Shown here: in pieces, positions 34,119 through 43,411 of the stretch
Numbering within the stretch: the first letter of the stretch is position 1
Layout of the letters: each line of letters opens with the position of its first letter
Origin: Palsa-89 sp963824345
GTDB taxonomy: Bacteria > Acidobacteriota > Terriglobia > Bryobacterales > Bryobacteraceae
Direction: 5' to 3'
Length of the DNA: 64,000 nucleotides
Assembly: GCA_963824345.1 (NCBI GenBank)
Contig: CAWGOZ010000014.1
Span: 71,986-135,985 of the forward strand
Position numbers and translations under genes: made by a program
Notes under the pieces: model-generated
What the model was told of the DNA's origin: nothing
Database searches by the model: none
The model's input: the letters and a program-made list of their open reading frames with translations, nothing else

Positions 34119-34262
34119 ATGGAGCGAAAGATCTTCTGGCTCACTTTCACTATCCTCGGGCTGGCGGTCGATTTCGTTCTGCCCCTGTGGTGGGCGCTGG
34201 GAGCAACCATTCCTATCTTTCTAGTGAGTTGGTGGGTGGCGTATCGCAGCGGCTGGTTCTAG
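34119..34262 (+). CDS. Small membrane protein, 47 aa
   Basis: An ORF from ATG 34119 to TAG 34260-34262 encodes MERKIFWLTFTILGLAVDFV and continues LPLWWALGATIPIFLVSWWV, ending AYRSGWF. Two hydrophobic helices are separated by a short Pro/Trp turn, with positive residues near both ends, as in small two-helix membrane proteins. It lies 35 bp after the 110-aa gene. Function unknown. No strong ribosome-binding site is visible. Confidence 0.6.
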   Translation: MERKIFWLTFTILGLAVDFVLPLWWALGATIPIFLVSWWVAYRSGWF

Positions 34263-34302
34263 CGGCTGCCAATCCTTGCCGTCGAACTGAATCAGAAATA
34301 GC
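34263..34302 (-). pseudogene. 3'-end fragment of a second Leu/Ile/Val-binding-protein gene
   Basis: These 40 bases match 35631-35670, the coding 3' end of the binding-protein gene downstream, at 37 of 40 positions. On the minus strand they read LFLIQFDGKDWQPL against LFLIQFDGRDWQPV in the intact gene. Nothing else of the gene remains next to it. It begins exactly where the small membrane protein gene stops. Confidence 0.75.
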
Positions 34303-34380
34303 CGACCTTGGTCATGTTCGATCTCCGGTCGCGTCTCGAGAAAATCGATCCCGCGCCTCACCTCTCACGGCCGCTCTTAA

Positions 34381-34566
34381 TCACGTAGTCCATTCTCGCG
34401 AGACAATCTGGCCAGCTTGCCGGGCCAGGATAGCCAAGACGCGCAGGGGTTGGGGTTGAATTTTGACGGGGTGGCCGTCGCGCAGAAGCCTTCCCCAGTG
34501 CGGATCGAGTTCGTACTCGGCGAACCGTAGCCGGACGTTTGCTTGCGCCTCCAAAACAAGGTCCTT
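34381..34566 (-). pseudogene. Remnant of an OmpR/CadC-type winged-helix regulator
   Basis: One minus-strand frame reads VRLRFAEYELDPHWGRLLRD, then GHPVKIQPQPLRVLAILARQ and AGQIVSREW before a TGA at 34381-34383. This is the first part of the Trans_reg_C winged helix common in acidobacterial TPR regulators. The recognition helix, wing and all later domains are missing, and no normal start codon precedes it. The rest of 34263-34697 holds no gene I can support. Confidence 0.6.
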
Positions 34567-34697
34567 TGGGGAATGAGTTTACACCCTCAGGCGAGATGAG
34601 CAAAACCCTCATGGGGAACTCATGCCGCTTTGGGCCAGGTTGCTGCTAGTTTCAGTGGAGTCCGGCAGCAGCCGGCAAAAGCCAGTAGGAGGATAGA

Positions 34698-35384
34698 ATG
34701 ACGTTGAAACAGTTCGTTAAACCCGCCACTGCCACGACCGTGTTAGCCGCGGCAGCTCTCGTGGGAATCGCGTTCCACGGCACGCGCGTGCGCGCCGATG
34801 ATATGGGAGGCGATGTCTCGAGAATCCAGCGGGGTTTCGCAATCGCGCCGGTTCCGCTGAACCTGAAATGGAAAGACCCGGCTTTGGTCGGGCTTGGGAG
34901 CTACATCGTCAATGCCCAAGCCAGTTGCAACGATTGCCACACGCTCAGCCCGCAGGCGGAATACTCGCCCGGCGGGATTCCTTATTTCGGCCAACATCCA
35001 ACCATCGTCGATCCGGCGGTGTACCTCGGCGGCGGCCGCGATTTCGGGCCGGTAGCCGGCCCGGGGACCCCGGACATCGTCTCGCGCAATCTGACGCCCG
35101 ACAAGACCGGTCTGCCGGAGGGCGGTCACACCTTCGCGGAGTTTGTCGACATTATGCGGAACGGTAAGGACTACGACCACTTCCATCCCACCTGCGTCGA
35201 CGGCGTGCTCACCGGTACCTGCCTGCCCGTTCCGTTTGACGGAGCGCTGCTCCAGATCATGCCGTGGCCCATTCTTCACAATCTGACCGACCACGATCTC
35301 CTGGCCATTTATGAGTACCTAAGCGCCGTACCCTGTATTGCGGGTCCCCCCGCCCCCAGTATTTTGCACAACGATTGCAAGTAG
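34698..35384 (+). CDS. Periplasmic c-type cytochrome, single heme motif
   Basis: A 228-residue exported protein with an N-terminal signal (ATTVLAAAALVGIAF) and one heme site CNDCH in SYIVNAQASCNDCHTLSPQA. The C-terminal part (HTFAEFVDIMRNGKDYDHFH, LHNLTDHDLLAIYEYLSAVP) resembles the class I cytochrome domains that accompany periplasmic dehydrogenases. Two further cysteines and a C-terminal Cys lie outside the motif. A strong AGGAGG precedes the ATG. No dehydrogenase gene is adjacent, so the electron donor is unknown. Confidence 0.85.
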   Translation: MTLKQFVKPATATTVLAAAALVGIAFHGTRVRADDMGGDVSRIQRGFAIAPVPLNLKWKDPALVGLGSYIVNAQASCNDCHTLSPQAEYSPGGIPYFGQHPTIVDPAVYLGGGRDFGPVAGPGTPDIVSRNLTPDKTGLPEGGHTFAEFVDIMRNGKDYDHFHPTCVDGVLTGTCLPVPFDGALLQIMPWPILHNLTDHDLLAIYEYLSAVPCIAGPPAPSILHNDCK

Positions 35385-35489
35385 CCCCCGGGGTCCGGGC
35401 AAGGTGGGCATGAGCGATTTCATCGCCCCCCTTGACCGAACCGGTTCAACGGTGCATGGCTCGCCCTCGCGGTTGACTAGTAAAAGTTC

Positions 35490-35612
35490 TCAGCGCCGGT
35501 CTGGTCGGGCGGCGAGCTTCGTCTGAGCGCTCCGCCCGTGCTCGGCAGAGTCCTCCTCCTCGAACTGCCTCAGGTCCAGCCGTTCCACCATCTCGTGGAT
35601 GAACACCGCCAA
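35490..35612 (-). pseudogene. Possible transposase N-terminal remnant
   Basis: One minus-strand frame ending at TGA 35490-35492 reads LAVFIHEMVERLDLRQFEEE and DSAEHGRSAQTKLAARPDRR. The 'FI-EMVERLDLRQFE' pattern is reminiscent of the N-terminus of IS5/IS1182-type transposases (DUF772). There is no start codon and no catalytic region. This is a weak call in an otherwise empty 228-bp gap. Confidence 0.3.
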
Positions 35613-36803
35613 CTATCGCGGTTCGGTGACCGGCTGCCAGTCCCTTCCGTCGAACTGAATCAGAAATAGCTGCTTGATCGGCTGATAATCGGCGGCGCTG
35701 GTGGTGACCCTGATTCCGGGACGCAGCATGCCGAGCTCGAGATCCAAGCTGGCAGCCTGCTTCATGACATTTGCGCGCGTCAGATCATCGCCGCATTTTT
35801 TCAGCACTTCCACCACCGTCTGGGCTACTTGATAGCCATACACGTTGTTGGCATCCCGAATATTGGCGTCGGAGTTGTACTTGCGCATCCAATCCAGGAA
35901 CGCCCGCACGGCCGGGTCGTTGGTCGATTGTGGCCGGAGCCAGCTTTTGGATCGAGCATTCGTGATGATGCCGGCCGACTTTTCAAGACCGGCGGGCTCC
36001 AGGAAAGCGGCGATGGAAAGGGACGCATTGGGGATGAACTGGAGAGGACGCCAACCGATGTCATACGCAGTGCGAATGGCTCGCGTCGCCAGTCTCCCCA
36101 CGGCCAGATTCATAAAAACATCGGCGCCCGAGTTCTTGAGCGCCCTAATCTGAGCGTCCAGCGCTTCCGGATCGGCATAGCCAAAGGAAACTTCCTTCAC
36201 AATCATTGCCGTGGCTTTTGCACCCAGGCCGTCGCGGATTCCTACCAGCCACTCTTGACCGGAGGAATCATTCGAGGACAGTATCGCGATCCGGGCGCCC
36301 GGCCGGTTCTCCAGGATGTATTTGGCATAGACCAGCCCTTCGGTCCGCCTGCTGGGCTGAAACCCCATGGTCCATGGATAATGCGACGGATCGTCAAAAG
36401 CGGAATCAGTGGCGGCGACGAAAAGCTGCGGCACTTTTTGCTCGTTCATGTAGGAGCGAATCGCCAGGTTGGCGGAAGTGCCCCAACTGCCGGCGGTGAG
36501 CAGAACCTGATCCCGCTCGACCAACTGATGCGCCAGAGCAATCGATTGGCCGGTATCGGAGCCGGAATCGACGCTGATGAAATTGATCTTGCGGCCGTTG
36601 ACTCCGCCCTGATCGTTGATCATCCGAAAGTAAGCGGCCTCGGCGCGCCCTGTTGAGCCGTACTCCGAGAACGCGCCGGTATAAGGCATGATGTTGCCGA
36701 TTTTGATCTCGGTATCGGTTGCGCCGGGGTCGTATTGTTTTTGCGCCACTGCCAGCGTGGCGAGCGCTAAGACGAACAGTGCGCGGAAGACGGCAATTCT
36801 CAT
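35613..36803 (-). CDS. ABC transporter substrate-binding protein, Leu/Ile/Val type
   Basis: A 396-residue periplasmic binding protein: signal peptide (MRIAVFRALFVLALATLAVA), then TEIKIGNIMPYTGAFSEYGS, YFRMINDQGGVNGRKINFIS and DSAFDDPSHYPWTMGFQPSR, typical of branched-chain amino acid/amide-binding proteins. No permease or ATPase genes are nearby, so it is an orphan receptor, as is common in soil bacteria. The start at 36803 lies only 18 bp from a MITE-like element, which therefore occupies its promoter region. An open frame to 36947 is produced by that element. Confidence 0.88.
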   Translation of the reverse strand: MRIAVFRALFVLALATLAVAQKQYDPGATDTEIKIGNIMPYTGAFSEYGSTGRAEAAYFRMINDQGGVNGRKINFISVDSGSDTGQSIALAHQLVERDQVLLTAGSWGTSANLAIRSYMNEQKVPQLFVAATDSAFDDPSHYPWTMGFQPSRRTEGLVYAKYILENRPGARIAILSSNDSSGQEWLVGIRDGLGAKATAMIVKEVSFGYADPEALDAQIRALKNSGADVFMNLAVGRLATRAIRTAYDIGWRPLQFIPNASLSIAAFLEPAGLEKSAGIITNARSKSWLRPQSTNDPAVRAFLDWMRKYNSDANIRDANNVYGYQVAQTVVEVLKKCGDDLTRANVMKQAASLDLELGMLRPGIRVTTSAADYQPIKQLFLIQFDGRDWQPVTEPR

Positions 36804-36821
36804 CCCATCCAATCCTCTAGC

Positions 36822-36950
36822 AGGATGCTGAAAAAGGCCGTCGGGGACCGACTCCCTGACGGTCGCGGTTCGGTAAACACCTGCGAACACGTAGTCGCCC
36901 TTGCGAGCCGCGCGCGTGAGCAAGCGGGTTTTCGCCTTTTTCAGCATCCT
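36822..36950. mobile_element. MITE-like element, 129 bp, with 17-bp inverted ends
   Basis: Perfect terminal inverted repeats AGGATGCTGAAAAAGGC (36822-36838) and its complement (36934-36950) enclose a GC-rich core. CTAG flanks both ends (36817-36820 and 36951-36954), possibly a target duplication or part of the ends. The core includes GACGGTCGCGG, also found in the tandem repeat at 21782. It is too small for any gene. It separates the binding-protein start from the stop of the next gene, whose TAG comes from the flanking CTAG. Confidence 0.82.
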
Positions 36951-37121
36951 CTAGGAAACCGTCGGCGGCGATTTTGCTTCCGGGCCTGTAGAAGCGCTCG
37001 GGCCGGGCTCCGCTGAAACCGGAGCCGGCGGCGTAGTGTCTGGAGCTTGCGGATCTTGTTGTGCTTCCTGAAAGGTCTTTTTCACACCTTCCCAAAAGCT
37101 CTTGGTGAAGACTTCCTTCAT
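36951..37121 (-). CDS. Small Pro/Ala-rich protein, 56 aa
   Basis: Starts MKEVFTKSFWEGVKKTFQEA and continues into a Pro/Ala/Ser-rich tail. A good ribosome-binding site (AGGAAAG) precedes the ATG at 37121. The N-terminal 20 residues form an amphipathic helix. Function unknown. The stop is the TAG at the boundary of the MITE-like element, so the original C-terminus may have been longer. A longer frame from 37217 is less likely. Confidence 0.55.
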   Translation of the reverse strand: MKEVFTKSFWEGVKKTFQEAQQDPQAPDTTPPAPVSAEPGPSASTGPEAKSPPTVS

Positions 37122-37286
37122 TTCTTTCCTGACCTGTCCATCATCATCATATCCTCCACAGACAGTCCTGCGGGTTTGGTGTCCGGTTCCGGCTACGGAA
37201 TTCGCAAAACCGGACATTGGTCCAGCGCCGGCCCGCGAAAATACGGGACCAATCCTGGCGATCCAAGTGCATAATCAACTTCAGAC

Positions 37287-39788
37287 ATGCGCGACTTTTT
37301 CTCCGATCTCCACTTCGCCCTGCGAACATTTGTAAAATCACCGGTCTTCACAGGCGTCGCGGTGGTCTCGCTGGCGCTGGGAATCGGGGCGAACACGGCC
37401 ATTTTCGCGCTGCTCGATCAGGTACTGCTGCGCATGTTGCCGGTGAAGGACCCGCAGCAGCTGGTCCAACTCAGGTCGGAAGGGGCGCATCACGGCAGCA
37501 ATATGGGTTACGCTGCGCTCTCCTACCCCATGTACAGGGATTTTCGCGACCACAACCAGGTTTTCAACGGCGTCATCTGCCGATATCCGCTAGAGCTGAG
37601 TCTGGGACTGAATGGGCGGGCAGAACGGCTGGATGGAGAACTGGTGTCCGGCAATTACTTTCAGGTGCTGGGCATCCAAGCCGCTCTGGGGCGGGTGATC
37701 ACGCCGGACGACGATCGCATTCCGGACGGGGAGCCCGTGGCTGTGCTCAGCTATCGATTTTGGATGGAACGCTTCCACGGCGATCCTTCCGTGTTAGGCC
37801 AGAGCATTCTGGTGAATGGGCAGCGGATCACCGTCATCGGAGTCAGTCAGCAGGGCTTTGATGGCATCGAGGTGGGCTATTCGCCCAAGATCCGAATTCC
37901 GGTGGCCATGAAGAGGGCCATGACGCCGGGCTTTGAAATTTACGATCTCGAGAATCGGCGCAGCCGCTGGGTAAATGTCTTTGCGCGCCTGAGGCCGGGA
38001 GTCAGCATGCTCCAAGCCAAAGCGTCGTTGCAGCCCTTCTACCACTCCATGCTCGAAATGGAGGTGCGGGACAAAGGGTTCGAGCATGCCGATGCGTATA
38101 CCAAGCAGCAATTTCTGCGATCGACCATCGATGTAATGCCCGGCTCACGCGGCCGCTCCACGCTGCGGCGGCAGGCGGAGGCGCCGCTCTGGGTTCTGAT
38201 GGCCATGGTAGGACTGGTGTTGCTGATCGCCTGCGCGAATGTCGCCAATCTGTTAATGGCGCGGGCCACCGGAAGGCAGAAGGAAATCGCCGTGCGGCTG
38301 GCCATGGGCGCCAGCCGTTTGCGCCTGGTCCGGCAATTGATGGTGGAGAGCTTGCTGTTAGCGCTGGCGGGCGGCGCCGCGGGACTTCTGGTTGCGGCCT
38401 GGACCGACGATCTGCTCCTCCGGCTTATTTCCATTGGGAACAGTCCGCTGGAACTTTCGACGGCTCCCGACCTGCGCATACTGAGTTTCGCGCTGGCTGT
38501 CTCGTGTTTTACGGGAATTGTTTTTGGTCTGGTGCCGACGCTGCAATCCACGCGTCCCGACTTGGCCGGCACGCTCAAGGAGTCGGCCGGCGCGGTGATT
38601 GGCGGCCACATGCGGATGCGCAAAGCGCTGGTGGTGGCACAGGTATTTCTTTCTTTGTTGTTGGTGATTGGCGCGGGACTTTTCGTCCGTTCGCTCGCGA
38701 ACTTGAACAAGCTCGATCCCGGATTCCGCACCCACAACGTAGTCGCCTTTTCCATCGGCCCCAGTTTGAATGGGTACAGCAAGCAACGAACCGGCATTTT
38801 CTATCGCCAGCTGCTGGACAAGCTGGGCTCGATGGCGGGGGTGGAATCGGCCGGCCTGGGTGTCGTTCGAGTGCTTGATAACAGCGATTGGGAGGAAACC
38901 ATCGCAGTGGAGGGTTACCAGCCAAAGCCCGGCGAGGACATGAACCCGTATTACAACGCCGTCTCGCCCGGATATTGCGCCACACTCGGATTGAAGCTTC
39001 TGGCCGGCCGCGAGTTTCTGCCCAGTGACACCGCAAACTCGCCGAAGGTGGGGATAGTGAATGAAAAGTGGGCGCAAAAGTATTTCCACGGGCGGAGCGC
39101 CGTGGGACGCCACTTCGGTTTTGGCGGAGATCCGGGCACCAAAACGGATATTGAAATCGTCGGGGTTGTCCAGGACGCCAAGTACGACAACATGCGCGAT
39201 GCAATGAGTGCGCAGAACTTCGTCCCGTTCGACCAGGCAGACCTCCTGGTGGCTGTCACGATGTACGTTCGTACCGCGCTCAAACCCGAACAGATGTTTG
39301 CGGCCATCCGCGGCGCCGTGCGCGATCTCGACGCCAACCTGCCGGTGTATGGCATGCGAACCCTGGACGAACAGCTGGATCAGTCGCTGGTTGCCGAGCG
39401 TCTGACCGCTTTTCTCGCGACGGTTTTTGGATTGCTCGCGACCTTGCTCGCGGCCATCGGCCTGTACGGGGTGATGACGTACAACGTCGGCCGCAGGACG
39501 CGCGAGATTGGGATTCGCATCGCGCTGGGCGCCCCGTCGCCAAGCGTGCTTTGGCTGGTGATGCGGGAAGTGTTGGTGATGGTCGGCGTTGGCGTGGCCG
39601 TGGCGTTGCCGGCGGCTTGGGGCCTGGCGCGGCTGGTGCAAAGCCAGCTCTACGGAATCGCGCCCAACGATCCGCTGAGTTTGGCCGCCGCTACGCTGTG
39701 CATTGCGCTGGTTGCGGCACTCGCCGGTTACATCCCGGCTTTGCGAGCCACGCGCATCGATCCCATTCGCGCATTACGCTATGAGTGA
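37287..39788 (+). CDS. MacB/FtsX-type permease, acidobacterial duplicated orphan permease (ADOP)
   Basis: An 833-residue inner-membrane protein. An N-terminal helix (VFTGVAVVSLALGIGANTAI) is followed by a MacB-like periplasmic core (residues about 50-260). A first FtsX domain of three helices follows (VLMAMVGLVLLIACANVANL, ARATGRQKEIAVRLAMGASR). A second periplasmic core and second FtsX domain (RRTREIGIRIALGAPSPSVL) complete it, ending in DPIRALRYE. The duplicated architecture without its own ATPase marks the ADOP group. Such proteins may transmit force to periplasmic partners or export peptides; the role here is unknown. It is transcribed alone. Confidence 0.92.
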   Translation: MRDFFSDLHFALRTFVKSPVFTGVAVVSLALGIGANTAIFALLDQVLLRMLPVKDPQQLVQLRSEGAHHGSNMGYAALSYPMYRDFRDHNQVFNGVICRYPLELSLGLNGRAERLDGELVSGNYFQVLGIQAALGRVITPDDDRIPDGEPVAVLSYRFWMERFHGDPSVLGQSILVNGQRITVIGVSQQGFDGIEVGYSPKIRIPVAMKRAMTPGFEIYDLENRRSRWVNVFARLRPGVSMLQAKASLQPFYHSMLEMEVRDKGFEHADAYTKQQFLRSTIDVMPGSRGRSTLRRQAEAPLWVLMAMVGLVLLIACANVANLLMARATGRQKEIAVRLAMGASRLRLVRQLMVESLLLALAGGAAGLLVAAWTDDLLLRLISIGNSPLELSTAPDLRILSFALAVSCFTGIVFGLVPTLQSTRPDLAGTLKESAGAVIGGHMRMRKALVVAQVFLSLLLVIGAGLFVRSLANLNKLDPGFRTHNVVAFSIGPSLNGYSKQRTGIFYRQLLDKLGSMAGVESAGLGVVRVLDNSDWEETIAVEGYQPKPGEDMNPYYNAVSPGYCATLGLKLLAGREFLPSDTANSPKVGIVNEKWAQKYFHGRSAVGRHFGFGGDPGTKTDIEIVGVVQDAKYDNMRDAMSAQNFVPFDQADLLVAVTMYVRTALKPEQMFAAIRGAVRDLDANLPVYGMRTLDEQLDQSLVAERLTAFLATVFGLLATLLAAIGLYGVMTYNVGRRTREIGIRIALGAPSPSVLWLVMREVLVMVGVGVAVALPAAWGLARLVQSQLYGIAPNDPLSLAAATLCIALVAALAGYIPALRATRIDPIRALRYE

Positions 39789-39806
39789 GCGCCGATCCAT
39801 CGCACT

Positions 39807-42215
39807 CTAGCGAGAGAAATCGTCGGGGCCATTGGCGAGCGCGGCGCGGGTGTCCGAATATGGCTTCATCTGGTACTCCGGCGGAGGGATCGCGTCCGCC
39901 AGGTAGCGAACGAAGTAATCCCAACGCCGCCGCGTCATGTACTGGGACGCCGCCCCATAAGCGTGCGCGGCGTTCGGGATCATCAGAAGATCGAAGTCCT
40001 TGTTGGCTTTGATGAGTGCATCCACCACCAGCAACGTTTCGTTGGGCGGAACGTTGTCGTCCATGGTGCCGTGCGCGAGCAATAGGTGGCCCTTCAAGTT
40101 CTTGGCCGTTTGCTGATTGGCCTGCGAATCGTAATTGCTGGTGCCGTCCGGATTCTTCACCAGCAGGCCAGACCACTTTTCCGCCCAGTCGTCCTCATAT
40201 TCGCGATTGTCATGATTGCCGCTCTCGCTGATCCCAACTTTGAAGAAGTCCGGATAATGGAACATCGCGGCGGCGGTCGCGTTGCCGCCCCCCGAGTGGC
40301 CGTAAATACCGGCACGATCGAGATCGATCCACGAATATTTTGCCGCGAGATCCTGCATGCCGGAGACCTGGTCGGGGATGGTATTGTCTCCAATATTGCC
40401 GTAGTAGGCTTCGTGAAAGCTCTTCGATCGCCAGGGCGTTCCCATCCCGTCGATACAGACTACGACGAAACCCAGCTCGGCCAAGGACTGCAGATCCCTT
40501 CGCGCCGCCTCGAAGCTGCGGCTGCCGCACGAGCCTGTTTGTGGCCCGGGATAGACATAATTGACGATCGGATATTTCTTGGACGCATCGAAATTCGTCG
40601 GCTTGAACATCAGGCCATACAGATCGGTTTTGCCGTCGCGCGCCTTCACCGTGATGGGTGCTGGTGGGACCCAGCCGGTAGCCAGTAATCTCGTGATGTC
40701 CTGCTGGGCGAGCTCCATCACGAGCATTCCGTGATTGTCACGAAGAATGGCGGTCTCCGGCCGCGCCGGCGTCGAATAGACATCCACAAAGTAGCGTCCG
40801 TCGGGCGAGGGCCTGACAGCGTGGTCGGCGTTTTCGGGGGTTAACAGCCGCATGTTCTTGCCGTCGAAACCGATGCTGTAAAAATGCGAGAAATACGGGT
40901 CGCGGCCTGGCTCCTTACCGACCGCCAAAAAATAAATCGTGCGCGCCTTCTCGTCCACGTTCAGCACTTCGGTGACATTGCCTTCGCCTCGAGTGACCTG
41001 GTTCTTGAGCTGGCCCGTCGTCAGGTCATAGAGGTAGAGCTGCCCCCAGTTATCACGTTCGCTGAACCAGAGAATTTCGTTGGATTTTGGCAAATATTTC
41101 CAGTTCACCTTGCCATTGCCGCTCTCAAAGAACTTGGGGGCCGTCTCACTCATCACTTCGCGCACGTCGCCCGTTTCTGCGTCGGCCACGCGCAGCCACT
41201 CCTGGCGGTGGTCCCGCGAGGTTGAGACGAATGCGAGATGGCTGCCATCGGCGCTCCACTCAACGTCATCCCAGGTGGCGCCCCGGCAAGCGACATCGTC
41301 GCACAGCGTAGAGCGGTGTTGGTCGGGCGGCATCTTCAGACGGATCACCTTGGCTGCATCGACATCGAGAATGACTCGTTCAATCATGGTAACGTCAGGA
41401 TCGCCAACTAATGGATACTTCCAGGCTTTTAACGTTGGATGGCTATTTGTAACCGGAACCAGATACATTTCGCCCGTTTTACGCTGGTCCTGCTGAAAAG
41501 TAGCGATCTTTTTCGAATCCGGGGACCACAACAATATAGGGTTGTCGGTATGCTTCCAGCCGGCGTTGTCAGTAGCGTAACCGTAGTCCTTTACGCCATC
41601 GGTAGTGAGTTGTTTCTCCTGTCCGGAAGTCACATCTCGAACCCATAGGTTATAATCGCGAATAAATGCAACCTTTTTCTTGTCGGGCGAAAGAGGGAGC
41701 GAAACTTTGGGAGCATCGTCCGGCTTCGATTGCTCCTCTGAAGCGCCAGGAATCTTGACGGCCGTGCAGACGCCCGGGCCAGTGAGATCGCAACGGAACC
41801 GGTGCCCGTCGAAACTCACCAGAAGCTCCGCGTTGTGCTCCGGATAAGAAAAGTCGGTGATCGCGAGATGGCGAGCGTCGTCCTTCCACTGGGCATCGGC
41901 AGCCTTGAGAGCGTCGGCCAGCTTGGCCTGATCGAAGGCCGGCGCCTTAGTCTTGTTCGTCGGATCGACGATTATATAATCCCAACCATCGGACTTGTAA
42001 TCGCGATACCAGAACCGGCCGTCATCCAGCCACTTCGCGCGAACGACGCCCGTGTACGCCAGAGGAGCGACGTTGTATGGCATGAACCTCTCGGCCTTCG
42101 CATAATCTTCTTTGGTGTATTGTCTCGGCTGCTGCGCCAAGCCGGCCATTCCAAACGCGGACACGAGGAAGACTGCAGTCCAGCGCGCAGAGGGCAAGGT
42201 GTAATCGGAAGACAT
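39807..42215 (-). CDS. Exported S9 family peptidase (dipeptidyl-peptidase IV-like)
   Basis: A secreted serine exopeptidase of 802 residues. Signal peptide (WTAVFLVSAFGMAGLAQ), DPP-IV-type N-terminal beta-propeller (SLPLSPDKKKVAFIRDYNLW, DNPILLWSPDSKKIATFQQD), then an alpha/beta-hydrolase domain. Nucleophile motif GIYGHSGGGNATAAA; Asp in HGTMDDNVPP; His in IPNAAHAYG. It removes N-terminal dipeptides, probably in the periplasm. The start at 42215 gives the signal peptide; an open frame from 42341 adds unrelated residues. It ends the five-gene operon, 10 bp after the M20 gene. Confidence 0.92.
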   Translation of the reverse strand: MSSDYTLPSARWTAVFLVSAFGMAGLAQQPRQYTKEDYAKAERFMPYNVAPLAYTGVVRAKWLDDGRFWYRDYKSDGWDYIIVDPTNKTKAPAFDQAKLADALKAADAQWKDDARHLAITDFSYPEHNAELLVSFDGHRFRCDLTGPGVCTAVKIPGASEEQSKPDDAPKVSLPLSPDKKKVAFIRDYNLWVRDVTSGQEKQLTTDGVKDYGYATDNAGWKHTDNPILLWSPDSKKIATFQQDQRKTGEMYLVPVTNSHPTLKAWKYPLVGDPDVTMIERVILDVDAAKVIRLKMPPDQHRSTLCDDVACRGATWDDVEWSADGSHLAFVSTSRDHRQEWLRVADAETGDVREVMSETAPKFFESGNGKVNWKYLPKSNEILWFSERDNWGQLYLYDLTTGQLKNQVTRGEGNVTEVLNVDEKARTIYFLAVGKEPGRDPYFSHFYSIGFDGKNMRLLTPENADHAVRPSPDGRYFVDVYSTPARPETAILRDNHGMLVMELAQQDITRLLATGWVPPAPITVKARDGKTDLYGLMFKPTNFDASKKYPIVNYVYPGPQTGSCGSRSFEAARRDLQSLAELGFVVVCIDGMGTPWRSKSFHEAYYGNIGDNTIPDQVSGMQDLAAKYSWIDLDRAGIYGHSGGGNATAAAMFHYPDFFKVGISESGNHDNREYEDDWAEKWSGLLVKNPDGTSNYDSQANQQTAKNLKGHLLLAHGTMDDNVPPNETLLVVDALIKANKDFDLLMIPNAAHAYGAASQYMTRRRWDYFVRYLADAIPPPEYQMKPYSDTRAALANGPDDFSR

Positions 42216-42225
42216 GACGTATACT

Positions 42226-43407
42226 TTACCTCCGTCCGCTCTCTTGGCTGGAGAGAGCCGCACCGAGGCGATCGAGCATCCGGTCGCAGGCGGCCAACTG
42301 GCCGGTTTCGATGAATTCATCCGGCTGGTGCGCATTCGCAATGTCGCCGGGCCCGCACACCAGCATCGGAATATCGCAACGCTGCTGGTAGATGCCCGCT
42401 TCGGTCCCGAATGCGATTTTCGCTGGAGTCGCCCGCGAATCGAGCAGCGCCTGGACCATAGTCACAACTTCGGCATCGGGAGCGATGGATAAGCCGGGAT
42501 ACGAGAACAGTTCGTCGAAAACGAACCCACAGGAAGCATTCACCTTTTTCATCGCTGGTTCGATCTCGTCGGCCGCAAACCTGCGAATTCGCTCCACGAT
42601 CGGCTCGGCGGGATCTTCCGGCAAATAGCGAATTTCGAAATCGAATACACACTCCGCCGGAATGACGTTGAGTACTGTACCGCCGTGCACCGTGCCGACC
42701 TGGAGCGTAGTGTGCGGCGCTTCGTATTGCGGATCGAAGGGACCCTGCAATTTCTTCTGTTCGTTCAGGCGACGGACGAAGACGATCAACTCCGCAGCGC
42801 ACTCGACGGCATTGACGCCCGCGGATGGATTGCTGGAGTGACCCTCCTGGCCGCGCACCCGGACCCGGATGGCTACTTTCCCTTTATGCGCCACCACCAG
42901 GCGCATGGAAGTTGGCTCACCAACGATCCCCATCGAAGCCTTCACTGGCAGGCTCCCCGCATCCTCAAGCAGCCGGCGCAAACCAATGCAACCGACCTCC
43001 TCATCGCACGTAAATGCCAGATGAATTGGCGTGTGCAATGGCAGACCGATGAAGCGCGGCACGGCCGCCAACGCGCATGCGATGAATCCTTTCATATCCG
43101 CGCTGCCGCGGCCGTACAGACGGTTGCCGCGGCGGTCGAGCCGAAACGGATCGGTGGTCCAGGTCTGCCCGTCCACCGGTACGACATCGGTGTGGCCCGC
43201 CAGCAGAAACCCGGGCCGAGCGACGGGGCCGATGCTTGCGAATAGCGTGGCCTTGGCGCCGGAACGGTCCGCCACCAGGTTGCAATCCACGCGCTGTTCC
43301 GCCAGATAATCCCTAACAAAGTGGATTAATTCAAGATTGGAAAGCCGACTGGTTGTATCGAAGGAAACCAGCTTTCGGAGCAGGCGTTCGGAATTGTAAG
43401 TTTCCAT
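42226..43407 (-). CDS. M20 metallo-amidohydrolase, acetylornithine deacetylase (ArgE)-like
   Basis: A 393-residue zinc hydrolase: LLAGHTDVVPVDG and YGRGSADMKGFIACALAAVP supply the His and bridging Asp, TCDEEVGCIGLRRL the Glu pair, MGIVGEPTSMRLVVAHKGKV a further Glu, and GDIANAHQPDEFIE the last His. ArgE is the closest named family, but the setting (HpaB, RidA, DUF1028 genes) points to a catabolic N-acyl or carbamoyl substrate rather than arginine synthesis. The start at 43407 follows the DUF1028 stop by 4 bp; the open frame upstream is a shadow. Confidence 0.88.
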   Translation of the reverse strand: METYNSERLLRKLVSFDTTSRLSNLELIHFVRDYLAEQRVDCNLVADRSGAKATLFASIGPVARPGFLLAGHTDVVPVDGQTWTTDPFRLDRRGNRLYGRGSADMKGFIACALAAVPRFIGLPLHTPIHLAFTCDEEVGCIGLRRLLEDAGSLPVKASMGIVGEPTSMRLVVAHKGKVAIRVRVRGQEGHSSNPSAGVNAVECAAELIVFVRRLNEQKKLQGPFDPQYEAPHTTLQVGTVHGGTVLNVIPAECVFDFEIRYLPEDPAEPIVERIRRFAADEIEPAMKKVNASCGFVFDELFSYPGLSIAPDAEVVTMVQALLDSRATPAKIAFGTEAGIYQQRCDIPMLVCGPGDIANAHQPDEFIETGQLAACDRMLDRLGAALSSQESGRR

Positions 43408-43411
43408 TTCT

